In this document: in pieces, positions 34,591-42,559 of the stretch | Position numbering within the stretch: the first letter of the stretch is position 1 | Layout of the letters: each line of letters opens with the position of its first letter | Source: an uncultured Roseicyclus sp. | GTDB lineage: Bacteria > Pseudomonadota > Alphaproteobacteria > Rhodobacterales > Rhodobacteraceae | Length of the DNA: 64,000 nucleotides | Assembly: GCA_947500415.1 (NCBI GenBank) | Contig: CANMRT010000002.1 | Coordinates: forward strand, 744,001-808,000 | Reading direction: 5' to 3' | Program-made: the position numbers and the translations under genes | The notes under the pieces: generated by a model | The model's input: only the letters and a program-made list of their open reading frames with translations | Database searches by the model: none | What the model was told of the DNA's origin: nothing

Positions 34591-35769
34591 CTATCCGCGC
34601 AGGAACGCGTCGCTGGCATCCAACATGACCTCAAAAGCGGGGTCAGATGGGGCCACAACGTGGTTGGACGTCGGCAGGGATTTGAATTCTGCATTGGGCA
34701 GACGTTGTGCCAGCAATCTGCTTTGGGCGGGCGGGTGGATCGCATCACCTTCCGACGACAGGATAAGCACCGGCGCTGTGACTTGCCCTAGAATGTCCGA
34801 GACATCGAAGCGACCGATCGCTTCTCGGAGGATTGCGGCCCCTTCCGAGTCCGCGGAAAGCGCCTGCATTTCGACGAGGCCGTCTACCTCTTCGGAAGTT
34901 CCTTGCGGCAGAAACAGCGTCGCGAAAGCCTTTACGAAGGGACTTCCCGGCGTGCCCCAACCCGCGCGGATCATAGAAAGCATGGTCTCGGTTCCCGCCG
35001 CGTCGCCCCGCGCCGTACTGCCCTGAGCGAAGCCATTCACCAGCACCAGCCGCCGGATCCGGTCCGGATAGCGCGCTGCATGGGCAAGGGCCACAGGCGC
35101 ACTTTGGGACACGGCGACCACGTCAACGGGCTCAGGACCGGTAGCGTCCAGAACGGCGTGCAGATCGTCGACTGAGGCTTCAAGGTCCATTGATGACGGC
35201 TTGCGGTCCGAAAGCCCCGACCCCCGTGGATCGAACCGGATCAAGCGACGCCCCGCGCCAAGCCGCAAAAGCAATGGCCGCCAAACCGGGTTTGTCCAAT
35301 CGTGTTCAAGATGCGAAATCCAATGGCCCGCGCGCACCAGTTTTGGCCCATCTTCGCCGGACCTGGCATAGGCAATCGAGGTGCCATCGGTGGACGTCAC
35401 GTAACGAATAACTTGCCTTGGCGTGGCCGCCGCGGGTTGTTCGCTTGGCGCGGCAGCACCGTCCGACAAAACCGGAACCACCATCTGCACGCCACGGCGC
35501 GGCACGGTGCGAATGATCGCCTGCGTGCGCCCATTGTCGCCCAAGGCCGCCCGTGCCGCACTGATGCGCGCGCTCAAAGTGGTGTCAGACACAATCCGAC
35601 CGTTCCAAATCTCCGCGATCATTGCGTCATAGCTCAGCAGGTTCGGCGCTTCCCGCGCCAGCGCCGCGATCAAGTCGAACACTTGCGGCTCGACATGCAC
35701 CTCTTGTCCATTCCGCAAAAACCGGTGCCCGGCGACGTCCAGTTCAGCATCTGCGAATTGGTAGATCAT
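34591..35769 (-). CDS. Winged-helix DNA-binding domain fused to an alpha/beta hydrolase
   Basis: 392 residues. Residues 1-98 are an OmpR/PhoB-type winged helix: FDLIAALAREAPNLLSYDAM, IWNGRIVSDTTLSARISAAR and IIRTVPRRGVQMVV. Residues about 120-390 are an alpha/beta hydrolase: oxyanion/FDPRGSGLSDR, nucleophile Ser221 in AVSQS (a weak GxSxG), LVLVNGFAQG, acid Asp in EGDAIHPP and catalytic His in SNHVV. No transmembrane segment. The architecture matches transcription-factor/hydrolase fusions near cyclase-type regulators; binding of a small ester-like ligand would be the simplest model (inference). It is inserted on the opposite strand between cvpA and purF. Confidence 0.82.
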   Translation of the reverse strand: MIYQFADAELDVAGHRFLRNGQEVHVEPQVFDLIAALAREAPNLLSYDAMIAEIWNGRIVSDTTLSARISAARAALGDNGRTQAIIRTVPRRGVQMVVPVLSDGAAAPSEQPAAATPRQVIRYVTSTDGTSIAYARSGEDGPKLVRAGHWISHLEHDWTNPVWRPLLLRLGAGRRLIRFDPRGSGLSDRKPSSMDLEASVDDLHAVLDATGPEPVDVVAVSQSAPVALAHAARYPDRIRRLVLVNGFAQGSTARGDAAGTETMLSMIRAGWGTPGSPFVKAFATLFLPQGTSEEVDGLVEMQALSADSEGAAILREAIGRFDVSDILGQVTAPVLILSSEGDAIHPPAQSRLLAQRLPNAEFKSLPTSNHVVAPSDPAFEVMLDASDAFLRG

Positions 35770-35925
35770 GGAGGTAGCCTGACGCGAAATGCGCCGCGTT
35801 CTCAAGAAGTTTGGGTCAACTCGAAGGAATCTCCGGCAAATCACAAGGGTTTCACCAGACCGTCTTCAAGCGCGGAGGTTTGGGCCATGTCACCTTTCAG
35901 GGGTACCAAACGAAAGGACTTCGCA

Positions 35926-36120
35926 ATGACCCGCCCCCTCAAAACCAACCGCGACGGCTCCATCAACACGGCCCACTACATTGCCATCGGGCGTCAGGCC
36001 CGCAGTGATGCGGCAGCCGACCTGTTTCGGCGACAGCCTACACGTGGACGCAAGCTACGCTTCGCCCCGATCCTTGTGGTGGTTCTGGCGGCTATCGTTG
36101 CCGCGCCTGGGTTAGTTTGA
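35926..36120 (+). CDS. Small tail-anchored hypothetical protein
   Basis: 64 residues. N-terminus TRPLKTNRDGSINTAHYIAI is polar; a single C-terminal hydrophobic segment LRFAPILVVVLAAIVAAPGL ends the protein, as in tail-anchored proteins. RxARSDAAADLFRR between them. AAAGGA is correctly spaced from ATG 35926. The TAHYIAIGRQARS motif is seen in small Rhodobacterales proteins, but no function is known. Confidence 0.65.
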   Translation: MTRPLKTNRDGSINTAHYIAIGRQARSDAAADLFRRQPTRGRKLRFAPILVVVLAAIVAAPGLV

Positions 36121-36137
36121 CCCGGCCCCTAGCGCCT

Positions 36138-36593
36138 TCAGTTCCGACCGACCGTCATGGCGAGCCCGGCGAGGAGAAGAATGAAAGCACCGCCCAGATA
36201 CATGTATAGGCCCGCGCGGATGAAATCGCCGACCAGCTCGTAGGCCTGACCAACATCTTGGAAATCCACGGCAAACGGCAATCCGATATCGCTGGTCAAT
36301 TCCTCGGCGCGCGTGCGGAAGTAGACGATCAGAACGACCGGCGACAACCCGGCCAGAAATGTGAACAACGCGGACCCGCGCCCGACCAAGGCCGTGATCA
36401 CAGCCAAACCGGCCGCAGCAAAGCCGCCTAAGAAAACCCAGTTCTGCCAGGGGCCCTCGGTGATCATTTGCTGCAAATTGTCGCCAATAAGCGACGAGGG
36501 GGACAGTTCCGGCCCTGCAAAAGGCGGTTCTAACCAAGGGACGAAATAACTACCCACCATGGCCAAACCGGCCAGAATAATGAACAATCTCAT
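36138..36593 (-). CDS. Membrane protein of unknown function
   Basis: 151 residues. Hydrophobic segments MRLFIILAGLAMVGSYFVPW, VFLGGFAAAGLAVITALVG, SALFTFLAGLSPVVLIVYF and YMYLGGAFILLLAGLAM; four in total, with a periplasmic-type acidic loop (TSDIGLPFAVDFQDVGQAYE). No family recognised. It is divergent from purF, and its stop is 18 bp from the stop of the small convergent protein. Confidence 0.65.
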   Translation of the reverse strand: MRLFIILAGLAMVGSYFVPWLEPPFAGPELSPSSLIGDNLQQMITEGPWQNWVFLGGFAAAGLAVITALVGRGSALFTFLAGLSPVVLIVYFRTRAEELTSDIGLPFAVDFQDVGQAYELVGDFIRAGLYMYLGGAFILLLAGLAMTVGRN

Positions 36594-36647
36594 GGGCCTG
36601 CTCCTGAATGCGGTTTTCTGCTCAATTGTTTGGTAGGCTACCCCAAA

Positions 36648-36678
36648 TTGTGGTGCCGGTCCATTGCTCTACTATATG
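36648..36678 (+). promoter_or_regulatory. Candidate promoter for purF
   Basis: TTGTGG (36648-36653) and CTATAT/TATATG (36672-36678) are 18-19 bp apart in the 171-bp space between the divergent membrane protein and purF. The spacing is slightly long and the -35 is imperfect. Confidence 0.25.
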
Positions 36679-36764
36679 AGCGGGGGATGGTTTGTGATCC
36701 TTTCGTGACACTGCAGCCGCATTCCCTTAGGCAGGGGCGAGCCCAGGCACCGGAGATTCGCCCG

Positions 36765-38243
36765 ATGGACGAGACATCCTTTCCTTCGCATCCGTTCGAC
36801 CCAATCGACGATGACAAATTGCGGGAAGAATGCGGTGTTTTCGGTGTTATCGGCGTGGCCGACGCCGCGAACTTTGTGGCACTTGGCCTGCATGCCCTAC
36901 AACATCGCGGACAGGAAGCAGGTGGCATAGTCACCTGTGATGCCACGAAAAATTTCCATTCCGCCCACCGCTTTGGACTGGTGCGGGATACTTTCACCAG
37001 CCAGAAAGTGATGGAAACCCTGCCCGGCTCGCTTGGGATCGGGCATGTGCGCTATTCAACTGCCGGCTCCAAAGGTGCCACGCAGATCCGCGACGTGCAG
37101 CCATTCTTCGGCGAGTTCTCGATGGGCGGTGCGGCAATCGCGCACAACGGCAACATCGTGAACGCTGACGAATTGCGGCGGGAGTTGATTGAGCGTGGCT
37201 CGATTTTTCAGTCCTCTTCAGACAGCGAATGCATCATCCACCTGATGGCGCGCAGCCTGCAAAAAACCATCCCTGAGCGGATGAAAGACGCACTGCGCCG
37301 CGTGGAAGGTGCGTTCTCCGTTGTCGCTATGACCCGCACCAAACTGATCGGCTGCCGCGACGCCCTTGGCGTGCGTCCGCTGGTGATCGGCAAACTTGGC
37401 GATGGCTATGCGCTCAGCTCTGAGACCTGTGGCCTCGACATCATCGGTGCGGATTATCTGCGCGAGGTTGAACCGGGCGAGATGGTCGTCATCACCGACA
37501 AGGGCATTGAAAGCTTCCGGCCCTTTGAACACCGCGCCTCACGCTTCTGTATCTTTGAACATGTCTATTTCAGCCGTCCCGACAGCATCATCGGCGGCCA
37601 ATCGGTCTACACCACCCGCCGCCAGATCGGCGTCGAACTGGCCAAGGAGACCCATGTTGATGCGGACCTCGTTTGCCCGGTGCCAGATAGTGGAACCCCC
37701 GCAGCGATCGGGTTCAGCCAGGAATCCGGTATCCCCTACGCGATGGGCATCATCCGCAACCAATACATGGGCCGCACGTTCATTGAGCCGTCCGAGCAGA
37801 TCCGCAACATGGGTGTGCGCCTGAAGCTCAACGTCAATCGCGCGCTGATTCGTGGCAAACGGGTGATCCTTGTCGATGATAGCGTCGTGCGTGGCACTAC
37901 AAGCCGCAAGATCAAGGAAATGATCCTTGATGCCGGCGCGGCTGAGGTTCACTTCCGCATCGCCTCGCCGCCGACCTCTTGGCCCTGCTTCTACGGCGTC
38001 GATACGCCGGAACGCGAAAAGCTGCTGGCCGCGACGATGTCCGAAGATGAGATGCGCGACCATCTGGGCGTCGATAGCCTCAAGTTCATCTCGCTCGACG
38101 GTCTTTACCGCGCAGTGGGTGAGGCTGAGGGCCGCAATCCAGCGAAGCCCGCCTATTGCGATGCTTGCTTCTCGGGCGAATATCCCGTCCGCCCGACCGA
38201 CCAACTTGCGAAAGGGTTCCAATTGGTGGAGGCCGCGGAATGA
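36765..38243 (+). CDS. purF: Amidophosphoribosyltransferase
   Basis: 492 residues. First committed step of purine synthesis: PRPP plus glutamine to phosphoribosylamine. After a 22-residue propeptide the N-terminal nucleophile Cys begins the mature enzyme in CGVFGVIGVADAANF. Glutamine-site motifs GIGHVRYSTAGS and NGNIVNADELR, and the PRPP loop VILVDDSVVRGTTSRK are present. The ATG at 36765 follows CGGAG. A DUF2199 gene overlaps its stop by 4 bp. Confidence 0.96.
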   Translation: MDETSFPSHPFDPIDDDKLREECGVFGVIGVADAANFVALGLHALQHRGQEAGGIVTCDATKNFHSAHRFGLVRDTFTSQKVMETLPGSLGIGHVRYSTAGSKGATQIRDVQPFFGEFSMGGAAIAHNGNIVNADELRRELIERGSIFQSSSDSECIIHLMARSLQKTIPERMKDALRRVEGAFSVVAMTRTKLIGCRDALGVRPLVIGKLGDGYALSSETCGLDIIGADYLREVEPGEMVVITDKGIESFRPFEHRASRFCIFEHVYFSRPDSIIGGQSVYTTRRQIGVELAKETHVDADLVCPVPDSGTPAAIGFSQESGIPYAMGIIRNQYMGRTFIEPSEQIRNMGVRLKLNVNRALIRGKRVILVDDSVVRGTTSRKIKEMILDAGAAEVHFRIASPPTSWPCFYGVDTPEREKLLAATMSEDEMRDHLGVDSLKFISLDGLYRAVGEAEGRNPAKPAYCDACFSGEYPVRPTDQLAKGFQLVEAAE

Positions 38244-38854
38244 TCCGCAAACTTTTCCGACGTGACCGCCCTGCCCCCGTGGTTCCAGAAGCCGAATTGG
38301 CCCGCCGTCTGGTGGACCCTGACTATTGCAGCCCGAATTCAGGTGAGCCGCTCCGCGCGGCCAACGGCGTTGTGCGCCCCGAAGCGCCCTTCAGCTGGAA
38401 AAACCCGCCCGAAGCGAAGGAAGATGAGACCTTCGAATTGGGCTACATGGAAATGCTGACTGATAACTATGCGCGCCGGGACGGCATTTTCTTCTTGCGC
38501 GCCTACCTGCCTGTGCCGCTGAAAGACACCGACGGTCAGGTTTTTATCGGTATCTGGTGCAGCCTTTCGTCTGGCCACCACGCGCGGTTTCGCTCAGCCC
38601 AGGCGCGGGGTGAGGCTGACAAACTGGGTGAGATGTCATCCTGGCTCTACACGCAACTGCCGCGCCTGACTGGGCCACTGCTGACCAAAGGCGTGTTGGT
38701 GCCCTATTCCGAAGGCCGCACGCCATTCTATTGGATCACGGATGAAAAGCACCCGTTCCACACGGCTCAGAACGAGGGCATGAGCGCCACTGATATTCTG
38801 GCGCTCTACGAGAGCTTCGATTGCGCGGATGTGGTCAAGCAAATCAAGGCGTGA
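38240..38854 (+). CDS. DUF2199-like protein
   Basis: 204 residues. Overlaps purF by 4 bp (ATGA). The central part (FELGYMEMLTDNYARRDGIF, FLRAYLPVPLKDTDGQVFIG, IWCSLSSGHHARFR) fits the DUF2199 pattern of soluble bacterial proteins of unknown function. No signal peptide. C-terminus ends in a helix (ATDILALYESFDCADVVKQI). Co-translation with purF suggests a housekeeping role but nothing specific is known. Confidence 0.78.
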   Translation: MIRKLFRRDRPAPVVPEAELARRLVDPDYCSPNSGEPLRAANGVVRPEAPFSWKNPPEAKEDETFELGYMEMLTDNYARRDGIFFLRAYLPVPLKDTDGQVFIGIWCSLSSGHHARFRSAQARGEADKLGEMSSWLYTQLPRLTGPLLTKGVLVPYSEGRTPFYWITDEKHPFHTAQNEGMSATDILALYESFDCADVVKQIKA

Positions 38855-38863
38855 CCGCGCCGC

Positions 38864-39424
38864 TCAGCTGCCAACGAACCGCAGGATCAACCTTTCGATA
38901 GAGTCATCATCGCGCACGACCACGTAGAGCGGGTTGATACGACCAATGAGGTTCGTGTCGCTCGGCAGACGCTCCGGAACGTCGCACCGCCGAGAGGCTG
39001 AATCGACTTGGATTGCCGCGACTGGGTAGCGATTGCCGGTGCGCCGTTCTGCATCCAGATAGTTGAAACCCGGCCCGTAGTATTGGCTCGCGCAGAGCGG
39101 GTCAGTCATGAAGTGGGCGGCATCCAACCCAGTCTCGCGGGCATAGCCAGTACCGGGGCCGAACAGGCCGGTTTCGGGCGGAAGGTCCAGCAAATCAAAC
39201 AGGCCCTCTGGGCCGAAAGTAACGCCAAGGACCTCAGGGAACGGCTCGGGCAGTGTGAAATCGAACGCGGCCGCCGCGAGTGTGGCCACGTAGGTCCCGC
39301 CTTCCAATGACATAGCTACGGCGACGCGGTCTTGTTCCACGCCGAGGCCAAGCAATGCCGTTCGATCTTGTGCCGCCACAGGGCTGGCCAAGGCGAAGCT
39401 CAAGACAAGGGCTGCAATACGCAT
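38864..39424 (-). CDS. Secreted hypothetical protein
   Basis: 186 residues. Signal peptide MRIAALVLSFALASPVAAQ (19 residues). The mature part has only beta-type and loop regions (YVATLAAAAFDFTLPEPFPE, VLGVTFGPEGLFDLLDLPP) and two cysteines (MTDPLCASQYYGPG and SRRCDVPE). GGAGCG is 7 nt before the ATG at 39424. No family recognised. Confidence 0.65.
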   Translation of the reverse strand: MRIAALVLSFALASPVAAQDRTALLGLGVEQDRVAVAMSLEGGTYVATLAAAAFDFTLPEPFPEVLGVTFGPEGLFDLLDLPPETGLFGPGTGYARETGLDAAHFMTDPLCASQYYGPGFNYLDAERRTGNRYPVAAIQVDSASRRCDVPERLPSDTNLIGRINPLYVVVRDDDSIERLILRFVGS

Positions 39425-39445
39425 GGAAGACGCTCCACAAAACAA

Positions 39446-39475
39446 AAGACCGGGCCCTATCATGGGACCCGGTCT
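39446..39475 (-). terminator. Rho-independent terminator after bioY
   Basis: GACCGGG and CCCGGTC (with inner CCC/GGG pairs and one bulge) form the stem; on the minus strand it is followed by TTTTGTTTTG. Lies 40 bp after the bioY stop. Confidence 0.8.
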
Positions 39476-39514
39476 CAATCTCTCAATGGCGGAAACCCCG
39501 CCGTTGCAAAAGGC

Positions 39515-40117
39515 TTAACGGCGCGACAGCGCAGCCCAACCACCCGTCACGATCAGGGCAGCAAGAACGGCCTTCACGACGTCACCGATCAAGAAGGCAG
39601 ACATGAAGTGCGTCCAGTAGAAGCCCAGGCCCTGCCCGGCCCAACCGGCCTCAACACCGGCGATGGAAGCAAGGCTCATCGGCCATGCGATGCCCGGCAC
39701 ATAGAGCAGCGCCGAGATCACGATTGCGGCCAATGCCGTGCCAACAAAACCGCGCGCGATACCACGTTCAGCGGCCCAACCGGCGGCCCAGGCCATGCCA
39801 ACGAAACCGATCAGGAAGCCGCCCGTCGGACCAAAGAAGGCCGCGGCGCCTAGGGCCGTGGTGGGCGAGAAGACCGGCAGACCGGCAGCACCTTCGGCCA
39901 GATAGGCCAGCAGAGTGATTGCACCAAGGCGGGAGCCAAAGGCGAAGCCTACGCCCAGAATGGCCAGGGTCTGCAGCGTCATCGGCACCGGAAACATCGG
40001 CACAGACGTGCGCGCGGCCAGTGCGATGATCAATGTGCCGCCAAGCACCAGAAGAACCTTGCGCAGCAGGCCCTCTTGCCCAAGCGTTGCGGAAAGAAGT
40101 GTCATATCCCGGCCCAT
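39515..40117 (-). CDS. bioY: Biotin transporter BioY
   Basis: 200 residues, six hydrophobic segments. Substrate-binding S-component for biotin (ECF-type). Family marks: ARTSVPMFPVPMTLQTLAIL, TTALGAAAFFGPTGGFLIGF and the C-terminal FLIGDVVKAVLAALIV. Start at 40117 is fixed by GGAGG 7 nt upstream. No energising components (BioM/BioN) are next to it. No BioR box was seen upstream. Confidence 0.93.
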   Translation of the reverse strand: MGRDMTLLSATLGQEGLLRKVLLVLGGTLIIALAARTSVPMFPVPMTLQTLAILGVGFAFGSRLGAITLLAYLAEGAAGLPVFSPTTALGAAAFFGPTGGFLIGFVGMAWAAGWAAERGIARGFVGTALAAIVISALLYVPGIAWPMSLASIAGVEAGWAGQGLGFYWTHFMSAFLIGDVVKAVLAALIVTGGWAALSRR

Positions 40118-40250
40118 TTCGGTGCCTCCTTGTCCCTATTTCGTGGGCGCGCGTTCCGCCCGCTGCCCAAGGGTATTCCTCTGCGGCGCGGCGAAGTCAA
40201 CCAAGCCTGCGCCCTTGCACTTGCCACCGCGCGCTGGCAAAGCCCGCGCC

Positions 40251-40919
40251 ATGACGCAAAAGCCGCTTGAAAACCGTATCGCCCTGGTGACCGGAGCCTC
40301 CCGTGGGCTTGGCGCCGCCTCTGCCCTTTGGCTCGCGGGGCAAGGCGCCCATGTCGTGGCCGTCGCCCGCACCATCGGAGGGCTGGAAGAGCTGGATGAC
40401 AGAATCAAGGCTCAAGGCGGTCAGTCAACGCTTGCGCCGATGGACCTGACGGACGATGGCGCGATTGCGCATCTTTGCCGGTCCATCCACGACCGTTGGG
40501 GCCGTGCGGACATCTGGGTGCATTCGATGATTCATGTGAGCGCCCTAACCCCTGCGCCGCATATTCAGCCCAAAGACCTCGACAAGGTCATAACATCCAA
40601 CATCCGCGCGTTTTCGCGGCTGGTGACGAATGTAGAGCCGTTGATCGCGCCCTCAGACGCACCCAAGGCCGTGTTTTTCGATGATGGCTGGGATGCGAAG
40701 TTCGCGGGCCCCTACGCCATGTCGAAAGCCGCACAAAGGGCACTGATCGAATGCTGGCAAGCGGAAACGGAAAAAGCGCCGATGGACGTTCACATGCTGC
40801 GACCCAATCCGATGCCAACGGCGGTCCGCGCCCGGTTCTATCCCGGTGAAGACCGCGCACCATTGGCCGATCCGCACGACGAGGCCGCGCGCCTGCTCGC
40901 TCCAATTCTGGCGGGGTAA
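40251..40919 (+). CDS. SDR-family oxidoreductase with atypical active site
   Basis: 222 residues. Short-chain dehydrogenase/reductase fold: cofactor motif TGASRGLGAASA (TGxxxGxG, residues 14-21) and YAMSK with Tyr155 and Lys159. However, the catalytic Ser, normally 13 positions before the Tyr, is Phe142, and the NNAG strand motif reads DIWVHSMIHV (87-96). A typical dehydrogenase mechanism is therefore doubtful. ATG at 40251 is family-like; bioY is divergent with no obvious operator between them. Confidence 0.85.
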   Translation: MTQKPLENRIALVTGASRGLGAASALWLAGQGAHVVAVARTIGGLEELDDRIKAQGGQSTLAPMDLTDDGAIAHLCRSIHDRWGRADIWVHSMIHVSALTPAPHIQPKDLDKVITSNIRAFSRLVTNVEPLIAPSDAPKAVFFDDGWDAKFAGPYAMSKAAQRALIECWQAETEKAPMDVHMLRPNPMPTAVRARFYPGEDRAPLADPHDEAARLLAPILAG

Positions 40920-40921
40920 TC

Positions 40922-41344
40922 TCAGACCGGATCGGTGGCAGCCGCTTCCATTGCATCGGCCATAGCCTCCGCCCGGGCGGTCAATTCCGCCAAGCCATCC
41001 GTCAACGCATCGGGCAATTCCGTGCGTGGCCCTGCTTCCTGCAATTCCGAGATGCGGCGCGCACGGTCAGCCAGTCGTTCCTCAGCCGAACGCAAGGCTT
41101 TGTCCTGGTTGGCCACCTTGTCCTGCATCGCCCGCAGCTCATCTTCCAGCGCCGCAGTCTTGTCGGCCAGCATGAGGCCCGCCATCAACAGCATCCGCTC
41201 GGGCGGCATTCGCCCAATCTGGCCGAGCACCACGGCGGCTTCAGTATCCAACATCTTGGCGGCAGTGCGCAGGTAGCTTTCCTCACCATCCTGACAGGCA
41301 ACACTAAAGGCACGTCCCCCGATTTCCACATCAACCTCAGGCAT
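40922..41344 (-). CDS. zapA: Cell division protein ZapA
   Basis: 140 residues. Binds FtsZ and stabilises the Z ring. N-terminal globular head EVDVEIGGRAFSVACQDGEE and YLRTAAKMLDTEAA, then a coiled-coil region (AALEDELRAMQDKVANQDKA, LADRARRISELQE). Start at 41344 follows GGAGGAAG. Overlaps the next upstream gene by 8 bp, so both are in one operon. Confidence 0.88.
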   Translation of the reverse strand: MPEVDVEIGGRAFSVACQDGEESYLRTAAKMLDTEAAVVLGQIGRMPPERMLLMAGLMLADKTAALEDELRAMQDKVANQDKALRSAEERLADRARRISELQEAGPRTELPDALTDGLAELTARAEAMADAMEAAATDPV

Positions 41345-42248
41345 GGGCGCTTCCTCCTCCGGCTGCGGCCTGTCCGGCCTCAACATCCGCTATGATGCGG
41401 TCCAATTCCGCCGCATCCGCCGCGCGCAACTGGCGAAGCGCTTCCAGTTCGGACACGAGGCCCTGCTCCAACGCACTGTCATCCGCGCCGCTGTTTACGA
41501 TGGCTAGTTGCGCGGCCAGGTCCTCGGCGCGGCCCTTCATCAGGCGCAACTGACGGCGCAGGTCCAGTACCCGGTCTTCCGGCGTCTCACCCATCGCTTC
41601 ACGGAGTTCGTCGGCGATATCCACCGCCCTGTCGCAAGCCTTGCGCGCCTCGTCCCGTTCCACCCGCGCCCGCTCAACCCGGCGCGTCATGACGGTCAGC
41701 GCCTTTTCCATGTCCTCAACGTCAGGATCATCGCTGGACGATGCACTTTCGGCCGGTGTCGCCTCCTTGGCCTCAAGCGCCGCCTGCGCCTCAGTCAAAG
41801 CGGCGTCTTTTTCCTCAAGTTCCGCCGCACGCGCGGAAAGCTCGGCATCCTTCTCGGCAAGCGCTTCCTGCGCCGATGCCTTCTCGGCCTCAGCCTCGGC
41901 CAGCCGCTCTTCAAGGACCGTATTCGCAGTTGTATCCACGTCAGCTGCTGGCGCCGTCTGAATTTCCTCTAGCGCTGTGCGCGTCCGGTTCAGATCCTCG
42001 GTCGCCTCACTCAACGCATCCTGCGTCTCAGCCAATTGCGCTTCCAGCATGTTGACACGTTCTGACAGCTCTGCCGCCCGCGCTTCAGCCTCTTCGCGCG
42101 CCGCTTCTGCGGCCCCATCGCTGGCCGGAACGACTGCAACGGGAACCCCACCAGCCATCGCCGCCTGACCGGCTGCGATCCGGTCCAGCGCTGTCGTCAG
42201 CCGCGCTTCCAATTCTGTCAGTTTTTCAAACTCGGCACTGTCGCCCAT
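41337..42248 (-). CDS. Coiled-coil protein upstream of zapA
   Basis: 303 residues from the start at 42248, almost entirely helical (LTELEARLTTALDRIAAGQA, ELSERVNMLEAQLAETQDAL, EERLAEAEAEKASAQEALAE). C-terminal LDRIIADVEAGQAAAGGGSAHA (cut). The start ATG at 42248 has AAGGGG upstream; an alternative GTG at 42374 (345 residues) lacks a site. Rhodobacterales zapA is commonly preceded by such a coiled-coil gene. Function in division is inferred only from the overlap. Confidence 0.75.
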   Translation of the reverse strand: MGDSAEFEKLTELEARLTTALDRIAAGQAAMAGGVPVAVVPASDGAAEAAREEAEARAAELSERVNMLEAQLAETQDALSEATEDLNRTRTALEEIQTAPAADVDTTANTVLEERLAEAEAEKASAQEALAEKDAELSARAAELEEKDAALTEAQAALEAKEATPAESASSSDDPDVEDMEKALTVMTRRVERARVERDEARKACDRAVDIADELREAMGETPEDRVLDLRRQLRLMKGRAEDLAAQLAIVNSGADDSALEQGLVSELEALRQLRAADAAELDRIIADVEAGQAAAGGGSAHA

Positions 42249-42559
42249 AGCCGCATTTGCCCCTTCGTCCGCCCAAGGGCCGCTTGGGCCATGGGTCCTG
42301 TTCGGTTTTGCCTCGATCCGCGCCGGGTCTGCCCCGATCTGATGCGCACCAATTGCGTGTCCTGCCTCTGACACATCTACATTTGGGGGTCAAACCGCAC
42401 CGATTTGCAAGGTTTTCCGCGTGGCACATGCGATTTTGCGCTGAAATCAGCCCCAAACAGGCCATCGCGCGGCTTGCACTCAGGCCGGGCAATGGTATCA
42501 CGCCTGCGTGTCTGCGGGGCCTGGTCCCGCCCGTTGCTGCCAAAAGGAACTTCTCCACG
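42249..42559. other. 311-bp intergenic region between the coiled-coil gene and tkt
   Basis: It contains no supported gene. Near the left end an inverted repeat GCCCAAG-GGCCG-CTTGGGC (42271-42289) lies in the leader of the minus-strand coiled-coil gene. Near the right end, TTGCAC (42474-42479) and TATCAC (42496-42501), spaced 16 bp, are a possible tkt promoter. The rest shows no repeats I could recognise; a 6S RNA, which is next to zapA in some bacteria, was not evident. Confidence 0.4.

Noticed and set aside
42249-42559. Possible 6S RNA next to zapA
   Set aside because: The zapA end is convergent with the SDR gene and the region upstream shows no long hairpin with a central bubble.
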